From Actinoplanes lutulentus (lineage in GTDB: Bacteria; Actinomycetota; Actinomycetes; Mycobacteriales; Micromonosporaceae): DNA of 64,000 nucleotides. The DNA lies in NCBI RefSeq assembly GCF_003259845.1, contig NZ_QLMJ01000017.1, forward strand, positions 186,001 through 250,000. The letters are read 5' to 3'. A program made the translations under genes and the position numbers. Position 1 is the first letter of the stretch. Each line of letters opens with the position of its first letter. The notes beneath the pieces are model-generated. The model was not told the DNA's origin and searched no databases. It saw only the letters and a list, made by a program, of their open reading frames with translations. Of this stretch, positions 59,437-64,000 are shown one piece after another.

Positions 59437-59748
59437 ATGCAAGATCATCTCTCCGTGCCGCGGTACTGGGATCCGATACCGCACATCGATGCGGTGTTCG
59501 CGTCTCTGTCGGAGCGTTCCCTCCGGTCAGATCCCGAGGACGTGTTCGGCGGTACATGGGAAGAGTGGATCCTGCGGAAGCAGAAGGACTGGGGCAGCGG
59601 CGGCCTGCCCGGCGATGAGGACGTCGGCGCCGGCCTCACCGACTACCTGCGATACCTCGATGGCAGACTCGCCGACGACCTGCGTTGCTACCTCTTCTTT
59701 CTCGACAACGGTCGCGGTCCGGCCGGCGAGCGTCTACCCCTGCTGTAA
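59437..59748 (+). CDS. Hypothetical 103-residue protein
   Basis: I do not recognise the family. The protein is acidic, soluble and aromatic-rich (PRYWDPIPHIDAVFASL, GGTWEEWILRKQKDW, LRCYLFFLDNGRG). A well-placed -10 hexamer and third-position GC bias support it as a real gene. Its neighbours are other orphan small genes. Confidence 0.55.
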   Translation: MQDHLSVPRYWDPIPHIDAVFASLSERSLRSDPEDVFGGTWEEWILRKQKDWGSGGLPGDEDVGAGLTDYLRYLDGRLADDLRCYLFFLDNGRGPAGERLPLL

Positions 59749-59833
59749 GAGACGCACGATGGCAGAGGGTGAAGAGCAGCGGGCCACCGCCCGCTCATGT
59801 CAGAGCCTGGCGCGTCGCGAGGGCGCTCCCTAT

Positions 59834-59839
59834 TAGGGT
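59834..59839 (+). promoter_or_regulatory. -10 element (TAGGGT) of the DUF4259 gene
   Basis: TAGGGT ends 7 nt before the GTG start that fits the family's N terminus, which argues against the longer upstream frame. Confidence 0.45.
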
Positions 59840-59846
59840 GTGGGCC

Positions 59847-60215
59847 GTGGGTACCTGGGGCAGCGGCAACTTTGACAGCGACACGGCTGCGGATCATCTG
59901 TCGGTTCTCACCGCGCGGCTGGTGCGTGAGGTTGAGGACGCCATGGGCGGTGATCCGGTCGAGCTGGAGCCCGACGAGTACTGGGGTGTCGCCGTTCCGT
60001 GCAACCTCGAGGTCCTGCACGTTCTCGCTAGCAAGGGCTGGGTCGGCGTCGAGCTGCCCGCGGCCGCGACGGTCGAGGCGTGGAAGGCGACCTTCCTGGC
60101 CGTGTGGGACGCGCGCATCGATGGGCTGGAGCCGGCTCCGGGGCACAAGGAGCAGCGACGAACGGTGCTGGAGCGCACGTTCGACCAGCTCGCCGAGGCG
60201 ATCCGCGCCAGGTGA
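59847..60215 (+). CDS. DUF4259 family protein
   Basis: The 122-residue protein begins with the family signature G-T-W-G-x-G-x-F-x-x-D-x-A-x-D (GTWGSGNFDSDTAADHLSVL). The remainder is helical, with an EPDEYWGVAVPCNLEVLHVLASKGW segment. The family has no known function; members are often found as scattered small genes. The start codon is fixed by the -10 element and the family N terminus. Confidence 0.82.
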   Translation: MGTWGSGNFDSDTAADHLSVLTARLVREVEDAMGGDPVELEPDEYWGVAVPCNLEVLHVLASKGWVGVELPAAATVEAWKATFLAVWDARIDGLEPAPGHKEQRRTVLERTFDQLAEAIRAR

Positions 60216-60269
60216 CCGAGCCGACCGGCAGAGACGCGCGGTGCGTCCCCGCCGGTCGGGATCATCCGG

Positions 60270-60845
60270 CTAACAGTGGATGGTGAAGGTGAAGCCGGTG
60301 GATGGTTTGGCGGGCAACGGGCGGCTCAGGGCCAGGTTGCCGTCGGCGATCAGTCGGTACACCTCGGATCGGGACGTCTCCAGGCCGGCTGACAGCAGGA
60401 CTGTCAGTCTGATCGGGATGCGCTCGGTGGAGCCGACCGCTATCTCGATCTTGTCGTCCGCCGGGATCTCCATGTTCGTCCGGTGGAGGGTCCACGCGTC
60501 GGACCAGTCGAGGGATACGTCGTTGCGGCGCAGCAACCGTGGATCTGCCAGCAGTTTCGCCGCCAGGGTGATGTCGTTGTCGTGGAATCTGGTCAGCGAC
60601 CTGGGGTTGATGGTGCGGACGTTGGCTCGTTCCAGAACGGTCAGTTTGATGGTCTTTCCGCATCCGGTGCAGAGTGCCAGCAGCCAGACGTCGAGGAGTT
60701 TGTGGTTCGCGTTGACCCGGAACTTTCCGTTCGCTCGATAACGCGCCGAGCTGCAGTTCAGGCATCGGCGGCGGATCAGCGGCAGGGCTTTCGGGCGGAC
60801 CTGCCAGGTTCGCGCGATACGGCGTACCGTCGTGGGTCTTGACAT
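60270..60845 (-). CDS. DUF1062 family protein (zinc ribbon plus S4-like end)
   Basis: The 191-residue protein belongs to the DUF1062 group. An N-terminal zinc ribbon (RRCLNCSSARYRANGKFRVN, then LALCTGCGKTIKLTV) gives the four Cys ligands. The C-terminal part (LETSRSEVYRLIADGNLALSRPL) resembles an S4-type RNA-binding helix pair. Function is unknown; RNA or ribosome contact is plausible. It is convergent with the DUF4259 gene. I start at MSRPTTVRR, where the family N terminus begins. Confidence 0.78.
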   Translation of the reverse strand: MSRPTTVRRIARTWQVRPKALPLIRRRCLNCSSARYRANGKFRVNANHKLLDVWLLALCTGCGKTIKLTVLERANVRTINPRSLTRFHDNDITLAAKLLADPRLLRRNDVSLDWSDAWTLHRTNMEIPADDKIEIAVGSTERIPIRLTVLLSAGLETSRSEVYRLIADGNLALSRPLPAKPSTGFTFTIHC

Positions 60846-61145
60846 TGAATTTTGCCGTTCTGCTGCGACATTTCCGTGCGGAGACTGCGCTCCGCGGAGG
60901 GTGTCCGCGCATGGTGATGGAGCGAGTGCCGGCACTCGCTTTGCCCATGCGGGATGTCACTGCTCTCAGCGAGCAGGACCCTGCCGCTGTACGCGGCGCG
61001 GTGGATGTCTCAGCAGGTGTACAACGGCCCGTCCTTCGTCGGTGATCCGGCGACGCTAACAGCGTGGTGCCGGGCGGCTCCACCGGTTTTCGACAATGAG
61101 CTGGCATTGTCGACGATTGTGGAACTGTTTGACGGAATCGACGGA
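60846..61145. other. Intergenic region with a strong symmetric hairpin
   Basis: This 300-bp gap holds a hairpin at 60909-60950 (perfect 20-bp palindrome at 60921-60940, AGCGAGTGCCGGCACTCGCT, flanked by GCATGG and CCATGC) and a smaller ACGCTAACAGCGT dyad at 61053-61065. Open frames here lack signals and domains; the upstream extension of the aldo/keto reductase frame is probably not translated. Confidence 0.5.
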
Positions 61146-62009
61146 GTGGCTCGGATCGGGCTGGGGCTGGCCGCTGTGGGACGGCCTGGGTACATCAATC
61201 TCGGGCGGGAGCGGGATCTGCCGCCGGAACGCACGGCCGAGGTTTTGCGGGAGCGGGCGGAAACCCTTCTGGACCAGGCCTATGCGGCCGGGGTCCGGTA
61301 TTTCGACGTGGCGCGGTCCTATGGCCGGGCCGAGGAGTTTCTGGCCGGGTGGCTGCCGGGGCATGACGACGCGATCGCCGGGAGCAAGTGGGGTTACACC
61401 TATACAGCGAATTGGCAGGTCACGGCAGAAGTCCACGAAGTCAAGGACCACAGTGTGTCCACGTTCGCGCGGCAGCTCGGGGAAACCCGGGCGCTGCTCG
61501 GGGAGCGGCTCGGGCTCTATCAGGTTCATTCGGTGACGCCGGACAGCCCGGTGCTGACCGATACGGATCTGCATCGCCGGCTCGCCGGGCAGGGTGCTGT
61601 GGTGGGTCTGTCCACCAGCGGGCCCGCGCAGGCCGACACCATCCGGGCCGCCTGCGCGATCGAGGTCGACGGGATGCCGTTGTTTCGCAGCGTGCAGGCG
61701 ACCTGGAATCTTCTCGAGACCGGAGCCGGGGATGCCCTGGCTGAGGCGCATGCGTCCGGGCGGGCGGTGATCGTCAAGGAAGCCCTGGCCAACGGACGAC
61801 TTGCCGAGGACGTGGTCGCCCTGGCCGCGGCACTGCATCAGCCATGGGCGACGATCGTGCTCTCCGGTGCTGCCACCAGCGGGCAGCTCGCCTCCAACCT
61901 GCAGGCGGCCACTCTCGCGCTGACCGACAGTGATCTGGAGCGACTGTCCGGCCTCGCTGAGCCGAGTGAGCGGTACTGGCGGACGCGCTCGTCGCTGCCG
62001 TGGACATAG
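61146..62009 (+). CDS. Aldo/keto reductase
   Basis: The 287-residue AKR resembles the L-fucose/D-arabinose dehydrogenase-like group: RIGLGLAAVGRPGYINLGRERDLPPERT at the N terminus, YFDVARSYGRAEEFLAGWL (Asp and Tyr), GSKWGYTYTANW (Lys) and LYQVHSVTPDSPVL (His). I chose the GTG where the family's first beta strand begins; a longer frame upstream crosses the intergenic hairpins. It is monocistronic and separate in sequence type from the AKR at 44.7 kb. Confidence 0.85.
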   Translation: MARIGLGLAAVGRPGYINLGRERDLPPERTAEVLRERAETLLDQAYAAGVRYFDVARSYGRAEEFLAGWLPGHDDAIAGSKWGYTYTANWQVTAEVHEVKDHSVSTFARQLGETRALLGERLGLYQVHSVTPDSPVLTDTDLHRRLAGQGAVVGLSTSGPAQADTIRAACAIEVDGMPLFRSVQATWNLLETGAGDALAEAHASGRAVIVKEALANGRLAEDVVALAAALHQPWATIVLSGAATSGQLASNLQAATLALTDSDLERLSGLAEPSERYWRTRSSLPWT

Positions 62010-62031
62010 AGAATCCACTTACGTCTATATT
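62001..62031 (+). promoter_or_regulatory. Promoter of the ricin/beta-helix gene
   Basis: TGGACA and TATATT are separated by 19 bp, about 75 nt upstream of the start. The -10 is one of the most AT-rich hexamers in the window. Confidence 0.45.
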
Positions 62032-62074
62032 GTGCCGATGGGCGCGCTCCCACCCCCGAGGGGCCGCGCCTCGT

Positions 62075-62088
62075 TGTTAGCGCTCACA
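62075..62088. promoter_or_regulatory. LacI-type operator upstream of the ricin/beta-helix gene
   Basis: TGTTAGCGCTCACA is palindromic except for one position and has the GCGC centre of actinobacterial LacI operators (GTTAGCGCTAAC type). It lies between the promoter and the start codon, where binding would block transcription. Confidence 0.6.
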
Positions 62089-62105
62089 AGACCGAAGGAT
62101 CCCCC

Positions 62106-63713
62106 ATGTCCACATCCCCGAGACATCCCCGCAGATGGCGGGCCGCTCTGATCGGCGCCGTCGTCCTCCTGCTCGGCGGCGCCGGCGCCGCCATCGGCCT
62201 GCAACAGGCCAGTGCCGCAAGCGTCAACACCGCGGCCTGGTACGTCTTCGTCAACCGGCACAGCGGCAAAGCCATGGACGTCTACAACCTGTCCACCGCC
62301 GCCGGCGCCGGCATCGCCCAGTTCAGCCGCAACGACGGAAACTGGCAGCAGTGGCAGTTCGTCGACGCCGGCAGCGGCTGGTACAAGATCAAGAGCCGGC
62401 ACAGCGGGCTCTTCCTCGAGTTGCCGAACGCCACCGACGGCACCCAGCTGATCCAGAACAGCGACAACGGCACGACCCGTCAGCAGTTCACGCTGAAGGA
62501 CTCCGCAAACGGCGACGTGCGGTTCATCAACCGGCACACCGGCAAGGCCCTTGACCTGTGGGAATGGTCCACCGCCGACGGCGGGATCATCTCCCAGTTC
62601 GCCGACGCCGACGGCGCCAACCAGCAATGGACCCTCGCCCAGGTGAGCACCACGGCGGCCTGCGGCACCGGCACGTTCCAGTCCGAGGTGACCGTCAGCG
62701 GCAGCACCTGGACCGCCCGCAACGCCTCCGGCACCGCCGTTTACACCGGCACCGACTTCCGCGCCGCCGTCCAGGCCGGCATCGGCAGCCTCACCGCCGG
62801 CCGTACCTCCATCCAGCGCGTCGTGGTCCGCGGCAACGGCTCGATGACCGCGGGCAGTCGCATCTCACTCGCCAGCTATACGTCACTCTCCGTCTGCGGC
62901 ACGATCAACGTCACGGGTACGGGCAGTGGCGACTACGCCCCGATCTATGCCCGTGGCGTCAGCAACATCGAGGTGCCGTACCTGAACCTGACCGGCTCGC
63001 CGATCTACGGCATCTTCATGCGCAACGTGTCCAACGTGTGGCTCGGCCAGCTCGACATGCGGCTCAGCGCCGGCCTCGGCGTCCGCATCGACAACCGCGG
63101 CAACACCGCCGAGTGGACCCGCAACGTGCGGATCGACAACGTCTACGTGTCGGGTGCCTCGTCACACGCCGTGGAGACCTACGGCGTCGACGGGATCACC
63201 ATCGGAACCGTCACGGCGCGTAGCGTCGGCGAGTCCGGCCTGCTGCTGAACCAGACGATCAACGCGACGGTCGGAACCGTGGACGCCGACAACGCCGGCG
63301 CCGGAACCGGCTACGCCGCCTTCCGGATGGCCAACCGCAACGGACGCGTCGGCGACGCTTACCCCAACAACATCAAAGTCGGTACGGTCAAAGCGCGCGC
63401 CGGCGGCCGAGGGATCTTCTGTGTCTCGGAGAGTGGCGGCTTCACCGTCGACCGGGTGGACATCGCGAACACCGGCAACAACGCGATCCTCGTCGAGAAC
63501 TGCTACAACGGCGTGATCGCCGGGGTGTCCGGCACGGTCAGCGGCGGCGGTGAGATCCGGATCGCGGCGCGCACCGAGTTCGCCCCGTCGTCGGGGATCA
63601 GCTTCCGGAACCTGACCGTCGCCAACACCAACATCACGTGGAGCCCGTGCACGGGCAGCAACAACACGATCAGCAACGTCACGCGTACGAACTCGGTTCT
63701 GACCTGGTGTTGA
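62106..63713 (+). CDS. Secreted ricin-type lectin/right-handed beta-helix protein
   Basis: The 535-residue exported protein has an N-terminal hydrophobic signal (ALIGAVVLLLGGAGAAIGL). A ricin B-type lectin domain (about residues 40-180) shows three QxW-like repeats: GNWQQWQFVD, RQQFTL and GANQQWTL, with the NRHSGKAMDVYN and NRHTGKALDLWE sub-repeats. The rest is a right-handed beta-helix (NVRIDNVYVSGASSHAVETYGVDGITIG), the fold of pectate lyases and other polysaccharide lyases. The Asp-rich catalytic signature of a specific lyase family is not obvious, so the activity is open. A LacI-type operator sits in its leader. Confidence 0.78.
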   Translation: MSTSPRHPRRWRAALIGAVVLLLGGAGAAIGLQQASAASVNTAAWYVFVNRHSGKAMDVYNLSTAAGAGIAQFSRNDGNWQQWQFVDAGSGWYKIKSRHSGLFLELPNATDGTQLIQNSDNGTTRQQFTLKDSANGDVRFINRHTGKALDLWEWSTADGGIISQFADADGANQQWTLAQVSTTAACGTGTFQSEVTVSGSTWTARNASGTAVYTGTDFRAAVQAGIGSLTAGRTSIQRVVVRGNGSMTAGSRISLASYTSLSVCGTINVTGTGSGDYAPIYARGVSNIEVPYLNLTGSPIYGIFMRNVSNVWLGQLDMRLSAGLGVRIDNRGNTAEWTRNVRIDNVYVSGASSHAVETYGVDGITIGTVTARSVGESGLLLNQTINATVGTVDADNAGAGTGYAAFRMANRNGRVGDAYPNNIKVGTVKARAGGRGIFCVSESGGFTVDRVDIANTGNNAILVENCYNGVIAGVSGTVSGGGEIRIAARTEFAPSSGISFRNLTVANTNITWSPCTGSNNTISNVTRTNSVLTWC

Positions 63714-63726
63714 TCTTTTGGAGGCC

Positions 63727-63760
63727 CGGCCGCTCGCGCTGAACTCGGCGCGGGCGGCCG
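63727..63760. terminator. Hairpin terminator after the beta-helix gene
   Basis: CGGCCGCTCGCGC and GCGCGGGCGGCCG form 13-bp arms (one G-U-type mismatch) around an 8-nt loop, 13 bp past the stop codon. Confidence 0.6.
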
Positions 63761-63838
63761 CGGGGCGGCGGTCCAAGATCTCGACTGGCTGACTTCGTGA
63801 TGGCTGCGCGTCACCAGGGCGCTCGCGGACTGAACGAG

Positions 63839-63982
63839 AGTCGACACGCCCCCGGCCACCGCGGGCGCTGGCCGAAGTGTGTGTCGACTTTAAGCGCGAA
63901 TCGCACCCCTAATCGACACACACCGGCCGCGGCCCGCGAGCGTGTCGAGTTCGGGTGAGGATTGCGCCCGAAATCGACACGC
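63839..63982. repeat. GTGTCGA repeat block: half-unit plus units C1 and C2
   Basis: Unit C1 (63877-63922) and unit C2 (63940-63982) are full palindromic copies of the family seen at 24.2 and 24.6 kb, separated by a GC-rich 17-bp spacer. A half-unit (AGTCGACACGC) precedes them. C2 arms (GCGTGTCGAGTTCGGG and complement) match at 15 of 16 positions. The block probably continues past the window edge. Confidence 0.7.
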
Positions 63983-64000
63983 AGCCCTCGACCACCGCGG

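Overview
This 64 kb window is very GC-rich, with a strong G/C bias at third codon positions. It carries many GTG and TTG starts, an F420-type (Ddn-like) oxidoreductase, a CmtR-like metal sensor, many TetR and LysR regulators paired with exporters or redox enzymes, and large secreted multidomain glycosidases. Together these point to a free-living soil actinobacterium. A Micromonosporaceae (Actinoplanes-like) genome is my best guess, but that is inference. I see no rRNA, tRNA, CRISPR array, transposase, integrase or plasmid/phage module. This looks like ordinary accessory chromosome.

Layout. 0-8 kb: the 3' end of an acyl-CoA ligase; a minus-strand operon of a FAD monooxygenase fused to a MarR-type regulator, a CocE/NonD serine hydrolase and a DUF3237 protein; a divergent membrane protein/TetR pair with duplicated operators; a vanadium-haloperoxidase-like secreted protein with a ligand-position substitution; and a secreted cyclase. 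8-13 kb: an F420-type oxidoreductase, a tiny AlpA-like HTH gene, an SRPBCC/LysR divergent pair, and a TetR-hydrolase operon. 13-17.4 kb: a sugar-transporter/GH43 operon and a CmtR/CDF metal-efflux operon with a clear operator. 17.4-24.1 kb: four redox/efflux/TetR units and a stand-alone TOPRIM protein. 24.1-25.06 kb: a noncoding island holding at least four different repeat families. 25-31.7 kb: a modular GH87-like alpha-1,3-glucanase, a secretory lipase and an MFS exporter. 30.1-35.0 kb: a coupled operon of fumarase, a ThrE/YjjPB-type exporter, a DUF1275 protein and an MFS exporter. 35-40 kb: an MFS/TetR divergent pair and a DUF3311/sodium:solute symporter pair. 40-47.5 kb: a probably frameshifted hypothetical gene, a subtilase with a P-domain, an aldo/keto reductase under a MerR-type promoter, and small enzymes. 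47.5-53 kb: a FUSC-type protein, an amine oxidase/TetR unit and a LysR. 53-58 kb: a GH106 rhamnosidase and gpsA. 58-61 kb: a run of small orphan genes. 61-64 kb: an aldo/keto reductase, a ricin-lectin/beta-helix secreted protein, and another repeat block at the right edge.

Common themes. (1) Operons are tightly coupled through ATGA/GTGA overlaps. (2) A dozen or so genes have a TANNNT hexamer 6-7 nt before the start codon, which predicts leaderless transcripts. (3) Nearly every TetR/ArsR unit has a recognisable inverted repeat in its control region. (4) The intergenic DNA carries dispersed palindromic repeats (a GTGTCGA family and a CACAGATCTTGTG family), and several genes contain in-frame minisatellites. 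The secreted carbohydrate enzymes (GH43, GH87, GH106 and the ricin/beta-helix protein) suggest polysaccharide scavenging; two of them have LacI-type operators although no LacI gene is present here.
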